From contig JAJEKV010000060.1 in the NCBI GenBank assembly GCA_021234155.1, positions 5,726,323 through 5,790,322 on the forward strand: DNA of 64,000 nt, read 5' to 3'. Positions within the stretch are counted from its first letter, which is position 1; the number at the start of each line of letters is the position of its first letter. Origin of the DNA: Isoetes taiwanensis. Lineage: Eukaryota; Streptophyta; Lycopodiopsida; Isoetales; Isoetaceae. The notes beneath the pieces are model-generated. The model was not told the origin of the DNA. It ran no database searches and was given only the letters and a program-made list of their open reading frames with translations. Made by a program: the position numbers and the translations under genes. Shown piece by piece: positions 44,586 through 57,776 of the stretch.

Positions 44586-47500
44586 TTTTTTTTTTGAAGA
44601 ACTGTGTCAACAATATATTAAAAGAATGGTAATGTTACAAAGCAAGTGAGGAGGAAGGAGAACTGCCCCAAAGAGACAGTGATACCTCGACACTCCACAA
44701 CAACTGCAACTCTACTGCTGTACAAACTGACCATCACCATCTACCACACCCAGAAGTCGCCAAATGGAAAACTTACGCTCTACTAATCCGGGGAACACCA
44801 AAAGCTTTGAAATAGCTTGTACGAAGTCGAGGAATCGAGGAGAATTTTGCGAGACTCTTTGAATCCCCACGAAAGATCCACAAGCCGCCGCTTCCAAATC
44901 AACCACACCAACCAAGCCGCATACCGGATGCAAGGCTTCTTTGCCCGTCTGGCGACCAAACACCGAGATACACATGAAGCGGCAATTGTTGGCTATTCAA
45001 TCTCACACGAAGCGAGCCACGACCCAATCGGGCAAACGCAAATGAGGGCATAAAACGACAATGCTCCACCGGTCTCACGATGAAGGCCACAACAAAGGGC
45101 AAAGAGGGCTCACACCGGCCTAAAAGCCCGACTCACACAAGGACATTCACCACGAGGCAGCGGTGCACCACACCGCCACATAAGCACCAGAACCCGGTTG
45201 GGGAAGTGAGCTCCATGTCCACGTCCAACCCGGCGCCCATCCGAGGGCAGGAAGGCTGCGAGACCACTTGCACGAAGGGAAGGCGGTGTCATGAATAGCC
45301 AACACCGGTAACAAGACCGCACAAAACAAGAAGATACAACATCGGATGAACCTTCAAACACTGCACCACCACATCACCACGAGGGACTATAGGTATATGT
45401 AGCGGAATACTCCCCCCCACTTGTTCCCCGGATAGCGGTCCAGCGTCCTTCGGAAGCGAGCTTCGAAAAGAACTCCCGAAGCTAGGTGACCATCCCAATA
45501 CCAATCCTCCAAGGTGAGCCGCGCCCGGCTTCGCCTCCAGCGAACTGCGTCCAGAGCATGCAGATGTGACCAAGGAGCAAGTCGCCTGAGGAGGTAGAGG
45601 AACCCACAAGAAAGGAGAAGAGTGGTGATAAACCGAGGCATAATCTAGGCTGGAAGAGCACACGCGCGTGATCCCAAAGCCATAACACCCGTGAAAGGGG
45701 CGCATGTGGGAAAGGCGGAGACCATACAAGCGGTGCCGGGGCAACTCTACATGCAATGGGCGACTTTCCAAATGCCACACAATGGCGAAGATTGCCACAA
45801 TAGTCGCACAGGAGAAGATGCTCCATCTGCGAGAATGCTCCAAATAAACTTAGAGACCAACACCTTACTATGCGATTGCCAAATCGGAATGGCCAAGCCC
45901 CCATCCTCCGGGAGACACTTCCACCAAGCCACTTTAACAACCGCCCCTTCATCATCCCCGCCCCACACAAAAATTCGAACAATCTTATCCAAAGCACGTA
46001 TCTTACCCTCGGGGCTAACATCGCGGATGTTGTATACACATGAGTGCTACAAAGTCTTGACTTGGCAATAGTGATCCTACGCCATGGACAACTTGCTACC
46101 CTTCCACCAATTGAGGGTGTTTACGCAGCCCCCGCAAAATCTCATCCCACACCCTCCCATGGAAACATCCCTCCAAAGGGAATACCCAGCGACTTAGTAC
46201 ACACATTACACGGAAGCACCTTCCAAGGGAATAGAGCCAAACAAGGGGGAGGAGTCAATTTGGGCCCATAATGCGGGCATTTACCCCAATTCGGAAAGAA
46301 TGCGAGGCCAAGGAGAAAGTATCCGACAAACCCTTCACATTCCAGCAAATTCCTCTCTTACGCCACCAAGAAGAGAAAAGTGTCATCGGCGAACCGGTTA
46401 ATAATCTGGCGACTACCATCACGCATCGAAGCCCATCCACCACCCCTCCTCCACTGCGACCAAAACAAGCCGAGGCGATTGCCTCCGCCACAATCGTAAA
46501 CAAAAATGGTGCCAAAGGGCACCCACGGCGCACCCTACGCCTAAGGAGAAAAGGCGGAGGGTTCACCCCTCGGCACACCACCGTAGCGTGCTGACCTATG
46601 CGACTTCATGGCTGTCTGCGTGGCGTGGACCCGACCCAGCGCTAACATCATGCGAACAAGAACTCCCCAGCGGACACTATCATAAGCTTTGGCAAAGTCA
46701 AGCTTAAGATAGGCAATGCCTTGACTTTGTTCTCGGCCCAATAAAGGCCCTCATAAGGCTGCGGCAACATTAGTCAAAATGTTCCTCCCGGGAACAAACC
46801 CGGTGCACCTTACTAATGGAAGAAGTCAACACCGGCTTTAACTTCGGGCGGGGCTTTTTATAATAATCTTGTACACGAGGACAACAAGGATATAGGCCTC
46901 TAATCATTAATAGTAGTAGGCTGCTTAACCTTAGGAATCAAGGAAATGCATGCGGTATTCAAGATCCTATCCATGTGAGAAGGCTGCAGCAACTCAAGAT
47001 ACACGGTACGGACTCACCAGCCCACTCCCAATAAGTGCAGAAAGAACTCCACAGGGGATGCCATCCAGCCCAGGACATTTATCCTTGGCCATGCACATAC
47101 ATGCCTCAGCTAAATCCTCTGGAGAGGCTCACGCTCCAAGCTCTCCGTTGGTGAGGCAAAATAGATGGCTTATGAGCCCCAAAACAAGCTCCGCATCTCC
47201 CGCTCATAGGGAAGAGTGCATTTGCAAAAAACCCTGAAATGAGCATGCACATACCTCGCAACTCAGCGGGATCCTCAAAGTCGGCCATCGGGCAAAGCAA
47301 GGGGCGCCATAGATCTTGCATATCGCCCATTTGCCTAGGCTGCTCACGAAGAACAAACGAACTTGTATCCCCCTCCTTCAACCCGGTGGGGCTGCCTTTC
47401 ACAGCGCCTCATGCACTTTAATCTGCTCCAAAGCAACAATACGCTGCAACTGCGCATTCTCCCTAATGCCATCGAGGAAGGCTGCGCCCGAATCTTCTCA

Positions 47501-50460
47501 ACTCGATAAAAGACTATGCAACTCCTGCCGCTCCTGCGCACCACGCCTACCAAAGACCTTAGCAAAGCGGCAACCACGGCCAGCGGGTCACCATACCGGA
47601 CATACCCGCCGGAGATGAAAAGGTATCAAGCCACAACTCGCACCGGGCGAAATCCGCATCGGCCAGGCCGAGGGGTTCAAAGCGGAACACCGTCCGAGAA
47701 GGCCGAGAGGCAACCGCACCTGATTTGGACAAAACACGAGGGTAATGATCAGAAATGGAGGTAGACGAGAATGTTACTCGGCGCAAAGAGGGCACACCAT
47801 CAATGCGCATGGGGAAGCATAGCACCGGTCATGCCCTAGCATGCGCCCGGCCGCACCAATCTGCCTATTACAATAGGTGAAAGACAAGTCCCAGGGGACC
47901 TCAACCAAGGCCAAATCACGCAACAAAGCGAGACCACCGGTCCCTCTCAAATCCCGCACAAGGCGGGTGCGAGAACAGGCGATCTTCTACTGGCTCTACC
48001 ATATTGAAATCCCCTAACAACAACCAAGCAGCCTGCAACCCACAAGGGCTCACAACTTATTCGGTTGTGGCCCACAAAGCACCCGTGAGAAGGCTAATTA
48101 GGGGCATAAACATTAACAATCCCCCACTCTTGCCCGCCCTCCAACCACTTAATTATTGCCCACCAGGCCAAACCACATGCTGCTGCGAGTATGTGACCTG
48201 CACATCCATCTTTCAAGCAATAAGAGTACCCCCACTAGTCCGAGGAGAAGAAGAAGCAATAAAGCCAAAGCGCCTACCAACCATATTCATGAGCACTGGA
48301 CATATCACCCTGTGACACTTATGCTCATGAATGCAAACAATATCGGGGCCTTAACTGCCGAAGTGCCAAAGAAACCGGGCCCTCTTACTACTAGAGGACC
48401 GCACCCCCTTACATTCAACCGAGGGATCGACCTATTCATCCCGGAGGAGAAGTGTCAGCCCACATGCCTACCCACCCGGGCCATCAGCCCACTCCCGAGT
48501 CGGCATCTAGAGCCGGAGGATTAATCACGGCAATGTGACCCACGGCCCTCTCATTGATATTCCACTTCCAACCGTGTTGGAAGTCCCCGAGCACCTCCAC
48601 AAAGTCATGGGCCACAACTTCGTGATATTCCACTTCCAACGCGTGTTGGAAGTCCCCGAACACCTCCCATAGAGTCATGGGCCACACTAGTCTCTACCTC
48701 CAACGGGTTGCTCCAGCCACCTCATGCTTTCGGCACATACAGCTCTTTGGGACATCCCGGCCGGGATCACCGACCCCTGCCACAGCCACGTCACCGGATC
48801 TAGCCACAACCAAATCATCGAGCCCTCCCACGAGCCACCCGTCCCCTAGCCCGCCATCAAAGGCTGGCCCGGCGACAAGCTTTGCCCGGCCTCGTCCCAC
48901 ACCACCTCTCCCAACCACACCACCTCGTCCAACTCCACTCCGCACCCACGAGGTCCCTGCACTTTTGTGACCTCGGGAGCCAGGAATCCCGGGCCCTGCA
49001 TCAACACGCGCAGCCCCTACCACATCACAAGCACCCGGCCGGGACTAGCGGGGATCATCAACGGGGTCAAATGGTAGCACAATAGATGGAAACATCCAGA
49101 ATCTGAGCCATTCAAAAGCTTCAATCGAAAAGAAAAAATGCCGGGGACCACTACCTTCTTGGAAGAGAAGTGGGCCACAGCTGCAAAGCAAAGCGAGCAA
49201 CCACGGATCTTGGGGACTGCACAATAGAATGAGCCAAATATACACCCGGGCCATTGGCCATAGAAACCAAATCGGGCACCATCGGTCGGGGAGGAAGATC
49301 ACGAATCTGGAACCAACACGGGGTTTTTACCAGATGTCAAAGGCTGGTGGACATTCTTTGGAGTATATCTTGATACAACACATATGAATCACCCAGCGTA
49401 TCCACCCCGACTAACCAATTGCCTTACGAAGACTCCTGGCCTCAAACATGATTAGGAAGAAATTATTTGGTAAGAATTTGAGGAGGCGATACCTTGGCAA
49501 ACCAATCCGCCCTCGGATGTCCGGCAAGCCAAGAGCTAAACCTCCTCGTGTCCAATATGTAACCCGTGAAATAGCCCAACCTTTGCAAATGAAACTAGAT
49601 TCTCAATGGTACGAACATGCAGGTATGATCAATATCTATCCATGGAGTCTCGGAAGAGCTGCAAGTCAGCAGTGATGATCCTCCACAAACTTGAGAGCTT
49701 CTTGAACGGGTGGAGTTCTACACTCGAGCCTTGCGCGGCTTAATCAATCTGAAAACCCGGCCGAGTGATGCGAGCGGTGTCATTGCTCCGCCCGGGGGGC
49801 AGACAGGATTTGGGGCTGCCGCCACGGCACCGAGAGGTATCGAGAGGCACGGGGAGACACATCGACTACATGCACCCTAGAAGAGAGCATCACCAGCAAG
49901 TGATTCCTTCCCAAGCACGAGGAGAGGGCATCCGCAGGATCCGGTTTCCAAGGGGGCATGCTTGATGGAATCAAGGCCGGAGTCTCAAAACACAATCTAC
50001 TTGGGTCTCGGGGAATTATATTGAGAGGAAGAGCAATCCACATACCTCTCAGCAGAAGGGGATTCAAGAGCTCCCTCATCTACGCCACCAATTGCATGCC
50101 ACTTCCCTGACAGCCCCTCTTCATGCATCTTGAGACCCGCCCTTCCCCTTTCTTGGAGGATTCTTTCTCCTCGCCATCTCCCTTGGCTTCAGCCCCAAGC
50201 CATGAGGCTCAATCGAGAGCCCCCATCCTTTGTCGGGCGGGGAGCCATGTCATCGGGACCAGTCCGGAAATCAGCTGTTTGCAGCAACAAATCACATGCA
50301 AAACAGCTGATGCTATACACCACTGGAAAGAGCTCGAGCAAGCTTTCCAGCGAGCCCAAGCTGCGCCAAAATCCGACACCGGATAAAGAGATATCAGCGA
50401 TCAAAAGTTTTTGCCGTCCCAGAACCACAGCTCCGGGCGCCGGCGCCATTTGCAACTTCC
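44586..50460 (-). mobile_element. Full-length L1-type LINE (C), antisense, decayed
   Basis: A 5.9-kb element bounded by a 16-bp target duplication, with its poly(A) at 44586-44595 (T run on the plus strand). On the minus strand ORF1 begins near 50248 (MAPRPTKDGG). An ORF1-like segment lies at 49302-49045, the end of the endonuclease near 47860-47700 (DRCYASPCAL, SISDHYPRVL) and RT at 46741-46255 (YLKLDFAKAYDSVRWGV, RRGCPLAPFLFTIVAEAIA). The RT FADD codons survive in another frame at about 46372-46390. A later block (DKIVRIFVWGGDDEGAVVK) and the terminal zinc region follow. Dozens of stops and shifts make it inactive. It is related to LINE A, which shares LKLDFAKAYDSV. Confidence 0.9.
48545..48690. 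repeat. Tandem duplication inside LINE C
   Basis: Two units of about 70 bp share ATTCCACTTCCAAC, GTGTTGGAAGTCCCCGA and GTCATGGGCCACA. Each unit also contains an inverted pair (CTTCCAAC/GTTGGAAG). Confidence 0.8.
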
Positions 50461-50476
50461 TCACGCTTACACCATG
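50461..50476. repeat. LINE target duplication, right copy
   Basis: TCACGCTTACACCATG at the 5' end of LINE C (minus strand), identical to 44570-44585. Confidence 0.9.
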
Positions 50477-50542
50477 TTCGCCATACCCAAGGCCCCATAC
50501 GTCCTAAGATTGTCAGCTATCGTGCCCTAGGGTAATGGATAC

Positions 50543-50782
50543 TGTTACGCACTAGCACCTCTAGTGATAACCAACGCACCAAAAGAGTGGATCCTTCAAG
50601 GAAATCGTTATCCAATGGGCCCCAACCTTTCTAGGCTTTATCCCATACCCCATAGACCATATCAATTCCTCCCCCTCCTCAAGATGCTTGCCCTCAAGCA
50701 TGTGGAACACCAATGTTGCCCGAGGAATTGAAACTTGGTTCGATACCAAATGTTGCGCACTAGCACCTCCAGTGATAACCTT
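50543..50782 (-). mobile_element. TRIM miniature LTR retrotransposon, minus orientation
   Basis: Read on the minus strand: a 122-bp LTR (50664-50543; TGATATGG ... GTAACA, TG...CA ends), an internal stretch of only 86 bp (50750-50665) with a primer site TGGTATCGAACC next to the 5' LTR and a polypurine tract GAGGAGGGGGAGGAA before the 3' LTR, and the end of the 5' LTR at 50751-50779. No coding capacity. Size and layout are those of terminal-repeat retrotransposons in miniature. The 5' LTR is cut where plus-oriented copies begin. Confidence 0.75.
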
Positions 50783-51600
50783 TGGGATAAAGCCTAGAAA
50801 GGTTCAGAGGTTGGAACCTTTGAAGGATCCACCAGTGTGTTATAATACTAGAGGTGCTGAATCGCTAATATTATTATCGAGCCAACTTTCAATTCATTGG
50901 CAACATTGGTGTGTTCCACATAGCGGGGCAAGCATCTCGAGGAGGGGTGATATGGTCTATGGGTATGGGATAAAGCACGAAAGGTTGGGGCCCATTGGAT
51001 AGCGATTTCCTTGAAGGATCCGCCCTTTTGGTGCGTTGGTTATCACTAGAGGTGCTAATGCATAACATTTGGTCTATGGGGTATGGGATAAAGCCTGGAA
51101 AGGTTGGGGCCCATTGGATAACGATTGGTTATTACTAGAGGTGCTAGTGCATAACATTTGGTCTATGGGGTATGGAATAAAGCCTGGAAAGGTTGGGACC
51201 CATTGGATAACGATTCTCTTGAAGGATTCGCCCCTTTGGTGCGTTGGTTGCTAGTGCGTAACATTTGGTATCAGAGCAGGGCTCGAGTTCGAGTCTCCAT
51301 GGGGGCAAGTATGACCCGGAATACCATTGGACAGTAGGTCATGACTTGGTTTGTGATGCTCGAGGACGAGCATAGTCTAGTGGAAGAGATGCTCGAGTAG
51401 ATCTTGGTGTTGCGTTCCCCGGACACCGGCATAAATGGGTAGAAGCGACTACTCATAAACGTCTAGACGATTTTGCCCAGTTGGTTAAGGGCATGTCGGT
51501 TAGAAACGTTACATTTGGTATCAGAGCCAAGGTTCAATTCCTCGTGGCAACATTGGTGTGTTCCACATGCTTGAGGGCAGCTTATCTCCATAAACCCTTC
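50783..51600 (+). repeat. Array of plus-oriented TRIM LTRs and primer sites
   Basis: At least three LTR copies of the same family occur in plus orientation, for example 50948-51067 (after a polypurine tract GAGGAGGGG), then truncated copies ending at 51156 and 51263 (each ...TAACA). TGGTATCAGAGC primer sites follow at 51266-51277 and 51516-51528. The stretch between them has a different internal sequence, so two related families may be involved. Confidence 0.7.
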
Positions 51601-52098
51601 CTTATTCTTCAATCGATTAAGCCCCTAAGCGGCTCAAATGCTAGTCTCCGACTCTCATTTGCGATGGATGGTGGCCTTTAAGGGGAGGATATTTGGAAAT
51701 CTGGGATGTTCAGACCGCGCCAGACCCATCATTCCCTTCTTCCTTTAAATTTGGAGTTCCTTGCTTCCTTGCGACAGCCGAAGTATTCTTAATCAGCCCT
51801 CAAAGCGCCACAGGTAAGCGCCGGCTTCTGTTGTCTCCTTCAACTTAATTTGGATGTTTCTGGGCTAGATTAAATGTGTTTTCTTGCATTAATATAGCAG
51901 GCACAACGGTGATTATGGATCAAGCACGCAGGACAAGCTTCCCTGGATGTGGGCCGACCTGGGACACTGCCAGGTCCGGAAGGAGGGGGGCTCCGTCGCC
52001 TGAAAAACGACCTCGCGGACTTCCCAACAATTATCCCAGCCCAGCAGCTCCACAACGTCAACAACTCTGAACTTTTTTTCAATTCGCAACTGTCTTGT
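51601..52098 (+). other. Unassigned, exon-like sequence
   Basis: Coding-like blocks near 51916-52070 (MDQARRTSFPGCGPTWD) have no recognisable family. The stretch next to the retroposed insertion reads into LVTPAEVTRAVRSSLHVEV once the insertion at 52115-53223 is ignored, which hints at a disrupted coding region. Confidence 0.25.
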
Positions 52099-52114
52099 TA
52101 CACCAGCAGAGGTG
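52099..52114. repeat. Retroposition target duplication, left copy
   Basis: TACACCAGCAGAGGTG, identical to 53224-53239. Confidence 0.9.
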
Positions 52115-53223
52115 GGGGGAGGATGTTAGGCGGTTAGGCGGAAGCGGCTAGGGCAGGCGGCCGCCTCCCCTTCTTGCTGCTCCAAGCAACCGGAATATGG
52201 GCAAAGCGTTGCTGATGGCGGTGCTAGCAGGGCTTGGATCTGTTCCTCCTCCTCAAAAAACAGTCATCGGATCTGTTGGCTGAGTGTAACCATCCTCCTT
52301 TCTGGCGGCCTTAATCTGGGATTTCAGGTAATCCATCCACTAACGTGGCATCTTCCTTTGGTAGTATACAAGCTATGAGACAGATATCTTCTTTCTTTGT
52401 TGTATGCCCACTATGTCTACTCCAGACACGCTGAAAGGGTAAGCCCAATAGATTGGGATACTGGCCTATAAAGCGAAGGAGATAGAAACTCCAGATTATG
52501 TAAAGAAGGCTTTGGATATGCAAATTCCAGCAGGAAATATCATACATTGTTTTTGGGAAGAAAACCTTCCAAGTCCCTTTTTGCTTCTTTCCTTGCTAGC
52601 AGGAAGCATCAACAGCATGACAGAGTATGTACAAAAAACAGGTGATTTATTCTTTTTATTGATGCGGAGCAATCACTTTTGTTTCTGTAAGTATTAAGGA
52701 TGTATAATATAATCCCGACAATGCAGCATTGACTGCTAGGGTACATGATACACTGGGAGATATGGGGCTCTTTGGTCTATCAGTTCTCTACAGTTAATGC
52801 GAGCTAGGGATGGAAAAATGTTTCAAGTACTGCTATGCTTGGAACCTTTTACATGGCTCAAGTACTGATATGCTTGTAGCTCTTTAGGCCAGGTTCTGAT
52901 ATGCCTGAGTCAAACTCAAGTACTAATAAGCTTGAGGGCCGTTAGAGGACTGTTATACTTCAGCGCGCTTTTTGTTATCCTTTGCTTACAGGCTCAAAAT
53001 GGTGGCATAAGCTTTCAAGGAAAAGGTTTATTATTCTGTTACTTGTACTTTCTCATCAATTATTGATGTAGGGAAGCTGTTTGAGCATATCATTTATCTG
53101 GCCAACAGGGCTTCATTGTGCTTATTCTTCCTATCTGATTTTGGAAGATCAAATGTTGTAACATCTTCTATATTAATAGAAAACCACCTTGCCTCCAAAA
53201 AAAAAATAAAAAATAAAAAAAAA
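52115..53223 (+). mobile_element. Poly(A)-tailed retroposed insertion of unknown source
   Basis: 1.1 kb flanked by a perfect 16-bp duplication and ending in an A-rich tail (about 53198-53223). This is the signature of LINE-mediated insertion. The body has no intact ORF; fragments such as MGKALLMAVLAGLGSVPPP (52197) and YVKKALDMQIPAGN (about 52500) suggest a processed pseudogene, but a 5'-truncated LINE or other retroposon is possible. Confidence 0.8.
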
Positions 53224-53239
53224 TACACCAGCAGAGGTG
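53224..53239. repeat. Retroposition target duplication, right copy
   Basis: TACACCAGCAGAGGTG follows the A-rich tail. Confidence 0.9.
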
Positions 53240-53921
53240 ACCCGTGCTGTACGTTCCTCCCTCCATGTTGAGGTGTCTCCAGAGATAGTCTCCCAGGTTG
53301 AAAGGGCCCGCTCTGATACCGACTTAATCCATTGCCAAATTGTAGTTACTGAAGAATATTGCGTCCTCTTCCAAAGCCATGTGCAACCTTGAATGCCTCC
53401 ATCCATATTTGCATGGCCATCACTGGACGATCATCTTTCTCTTTTTTTTTTTATTGATGTGACTGTGACCTTTGTGCCCCTTCCCCCTCTTTTAATCTTG
53501 ATCTGGAACGTGGCCTGCGTGCCAAGAGTTTTTGTGATAGCCTAAGGGCTATCCTGTGTAGCAGCCCTCGGACTTTTTGTGAATGGAAATGAGTTAATGA
53601 ATCAGAGCCCAAGCCTATTTTTTAATTTGAGCTTCGGATATAGTTCTTGTGTATAATTTTAGTTTTGTCTTAACACTTGGCTTAACACCTATAACTTTAG
53701 TTTTCTTGTTCTACGCCAATGTGCTTCAGGATGCAGAGACACATAAGCCAAAATAAATTAGTTGTTATATATAATGTTTGTGTATGTGTAGTGAGCATGA
53801 TCTGAATGGCACAGAACTTAAGAGGTCGTGCGGGCTCCAGTTAATTGATCACCAATGTCTATTGTATTATACATCCAGAAATTTGGTCCTGATGAGTTAA
53901 ACAAATATATCAAACGTAATA
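53240..53921. other. No gene seen
   Basis: 53240-53390 continues the coding-like frame interrupted by the retroposed insertion, ending at TGA near 53388. The remainder is T-rich and unassigned up to the right duplication arm. Confidence 0.35.
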
Positions 53922-54136
53922 AACAATGCAATGGGTTTAGGGTTGAATGGCAGCTGCCTTAGTTGTCTATGGTCTCATCATTGTCTTTGGATACCTGCCA
54001 TATGCAAATGTTAGTATTGTATCACAAATGTCAGTTCCCTTAAAAGCCTGTTGTAGATTAAACAAACCTGGTTAGTGAATGTGTTGCCCTCCTCGAATCT
54101 TGGTGTTGGTCCCGTGCCTTCAAACATATTTGTCCT

Positions 54137-56766
54137 TCAAGTCTTTGTAAACTCCACATCCATTTCCCTGGCCCGTGAGATTATGTCCTTGTCCACACCT
54201 ATTTCGACCATTTCTCGAATGATCCTAGTCTTGTCTATGGCCTTATCTCCGTCATGCTGAGGGCCAGAACTGGCTGCTGCATAATTGACCCAATCTTGTG
54301 TGTCCAACCTCATGGAATTCCCAGGGCCAATCTCAGCGTGTGTCTGTGGCTCTCCGTCCCTGTTGACCAAGTCCCATGTCTTCATTGATGACTTGATTGT
54401 GCTAATAGAGTTTGGGACAGGTCTGACCAGAGGCAGGAACCCTTCTATGCTAATATCCTGCATACCAGCAACGTCACCCGAGCATAAGTGTGTATCCTCC
54501 AAGCTACACATAACCTCAACTTCTTCTTCAGTATCATGGGCAATTGTGTGATCACCCATAACTGGTGTTGTCAATCCGCTGACCTGTTGACGTTCATAGT
54601 CCAACATGAATGATGGTTTAACTATTGGAGCTCTAATTGGACTTATCCCTTGCCTCATCCTCATCCTGTTTCTCACCTCTAACCTTTTGCTCTTCACCTC
54701 ATCACTCATTGGCCTCTGGAAGCTAAAGACTGCATCCACTCTTGAAATGCCCCTGGGGTACATGAGTTCTATAAGTCTTGCAGTAGAGGATTCAAATTCA
54801 GCGTCTGCCTTCTTCTTATGTTCCCTTTCTTCTCTATTTTGTTGTGCTCTCTTGACAGCCTCTTGCCTTTCCAATTTCCGTCTAGCAACCTCGAGCTTCC
54901 TGGCTGCAACTTGCTCATTCCTTAGTCTCGCAGCCTCAACCCTTCTAGACCTCTCAGCGGCCAAGGCCTTACAGAAGCCATCACTAGAGATGTGCACCCT
55001 TCCAATCGGATCTGGAGCTAAACCCCTCTTCCTTGCCTTCATGGCCTGGAGGCCATTGCCGTGGGCTGTGATATCCTGGCGTTTTGACCAAAAGCTGCAC
55101 ACATGCAATGCTTCTCCCATATCCGCAGTGGCGCACAAGTTGCAGTGAGGGCCTTAAGGTTGCATCGATGGCATCATGGTTACCAACATGTGCTCCTTCT
55201 TGCTGAGATGGATGCACATCATGACCTGCAATGTCCATATCCTCAAGTACATGTTCATGCTCACCAGTTGGCTGTTGGCCACCATGCTCACCAGTAGGCT
55301 GTTATGCCTCCCATAACTGTTGCAAATCAGCCATGTTGAATTGTTCCAATTCCTCATCCTCCAAGTTGGTGACCTCTTCTGGTCCCCACTTTGTATAATC
55401 TGCTCTATGGGCACCCTACCAAACTTGCCACTTTCACGGCACGGCTTAACCTTATTCGAGTTGAACGGCCATACCCCAGTTGCTCTAAACCCCGCCTTGA
55501 TGTTGCTAGGTGTCACCCCTGATTCAATGGCCTATGAAATGAGCTCTGCAATGTCCTCCCTCTTTGGCTATGTCCTTCCTTTGCCAACCATATAGGAAGA
55601 CCTCAACCTTTTGAATGTTGCTTTGAATGGTGCAAAGCATGCCACATCCAAAGGTTGTAACCTATGGGATGTGTGGGCTGGGCAAAATGAATGCCCATTC
55701 CTTTAGCTGCCAAAATTCCACATGGCTGCCATGGCCATCGAATATTATAAAGTGTGGCCTTGATGGGGATAGTCCACCTAGGACATTAGCAACAAAATGT
55801 GACAACCAGGACTTGAACAATTCAGTAGTCATCCAGGCTGAGGGTTGAACAGCCTGAATTGCCCCTTCCTCATATCTTGCAATGTTATCTTGCCTCATCC
55901 GGGTACCCTTGAAGATGTACATATTAGGTATCTTGAACCCTTCAGCATTTACACATATCAGTATTGTAACCCACTCCATGTGTTCATGACAACCTCACTT
56001 ACCCTATTCTTCCCTTTCCTCCCTATGATCTTCATGCCCTTCACCTTCCCAGCTTGGATGCCAGTCTCATCAGCATTCCAAATCCTCTAGAGTAGGGAAA
56101 TCAAACTTCGTCATAGATTTGCCTCGGACCGGCATAGAAGTTATCCAAGTTTTCTTGTGTGTCATAGCAGCATTTCGAGCTATATCTCTTGTCGCGCTTA
56201 CGGATGTCTTTGCTTGAGCAGCTTGCACCATTTACTACCGGGGAACTCCACAATCACGAGTTGTCCCCTTCCATACCCATCTGTAGCCCTCTCTTTGACA
56301 ACCAAAGTGTAACCCCCATTCCCTGCTCGCCCTAGAAAGTGCCGGTTAACTAATTCTTCCCTTGTAGAGTTGTTAGAATATGAGGATTACCGGTTTGTTT
56401 ATGAGATATCTGACCATAGAGCCAGTCCCTTATTGTTGACTTAGGGATGCGGACCTTACGGATGCCTCTCTACAGATATATCATACTCACTAACCTCATC
56501 TAATATGTCGACCATTTTATCTTCAGTCCATTGCCCTCGTTTGGTTGGCCTCTGTGGCATTGTGGGGGATGTAGCAGCGATTTGTGGTGCCAGCAGCTTT
56601 CTCTGTCTTGCTTGATGACCGTTTCCTCATTTGTAGTTACCATGTTCGGCTTCACCATCGTCCTCCCCGTGACCTCTTGTGGAAACCATATGCGTTGTCG
56701 TGCTCCTCGACTGATGTCGAAGCTTGAAAATTGGGCTGAAGTTGCCTTTATCCTATTGGGGGCCAT
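54137..56766 (-). pseudogene. pogo-like transposase, right-arm copy (frame-broken)
   Basis: Inverted copy of 29168-31561. The start codon is at 56766 (MAPNRIKAT). The catalytic segments are present on the minus strand: WNADETGI near 56075, FDGHGSHV near 55740 and LQPLDVACF near 55650. It shares with the left copy the TAA after the LQQLWEA segment (near 55300). Its coiled-coil C-terminal ORF (55138-54137, 333 codons) is longer than in the left copy and ends with REMDVEFTKT, so it shows the fuller ancestral ending. Other stops and shifts differ between the arms, mostly later decay. Confidence 0.85.
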
Positions 56767-57776
56767 AGCGGATTTGGGTATGCCGAATTGGATTTTGGTG
56801 TCGAGTGCTGGAATGGGTGAATTCAAGCAAGGGGCATTGAATTCTACTTTCGAATCGACATGATCATGTGTTCTTAGCGATCCGCGAGTTTTGTAAATCT
56901 GTTGCACAACTATAGACATCCGGTTACGGCGGCAATAGGGCAATAGGGCTAGCATATGGCGGAGCTCTGTTACACAACTATAGACACCGGTTACGGCGGC
57001 GAACAGCGGGGCTAGCGCGCATGGCGGATCTACATTGCCTGACTACATACACTAGTTACCGCGGCAGTGAGGCCGCGAGGTAGCATAGCGGAGAGCAACC
57101 CATAGCGGCCGGAGGGCGTCCATAAAGCATCAGCTGGAAACACCGTGGTGAAGCCCTACCACCATCCCACGCTAGAGGGCCCGGTCGGCATGACACATGG
57201 CAATGTCGCACCCGGCATGATGGGGAAGTGATCCAGATACCCAGGGGCGATCACAATAGGGAGGCAACCATACCCTAGGAATTAAATAAAAAATAAAACC
57301 AGCGGAATCACGGGCTTCAAGTGAAGGTTAGGGTGGGAATAAGTTACATTCATATAGTTTGCCCAATTAAATGCGGTATTGGGGAAGGATATTTTGGCGA
57401 TGGCTTGCACTAAGATTTTGATATGGTATTGTATGGAAAAGGGTATGTTTAGGTAGTTTTGAGCAGCCTAAATGGCTTAAGAAAAATAATCTCAATATGG
57501 GCTGGATGGCGACCATGCATAAAAAGCGAAAAAAAAGGCACAGGTGCAGGTTCAAAATTGGAAACCATGTGACGAGTCTTTGGGCGAGAAGAGCCGGACG
57601 TCTTGGTGGGTGCATCTTGGGAAGAGGCGGCTGGAGGAAGAAGGCGTGTGGTGATTTTACGAGATGGTGTGCAATCCCACTGAAGATTAGAAGGGCTTTT
57701 TCTTGTTTTAACATGTATATGGATGCGGTGGGCTAGTGTGTTGAAGTCGTTGGCGTCTTTGAATAGGGCTTTGAGG

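Noticed and set aside
54606-55148. 180-codon plus-strand ORF
   Set aside because: It is the antisense of the arginine-rich coiled-coil part of the pogo-like transposase; the same antisense ORF appears in the other arm.
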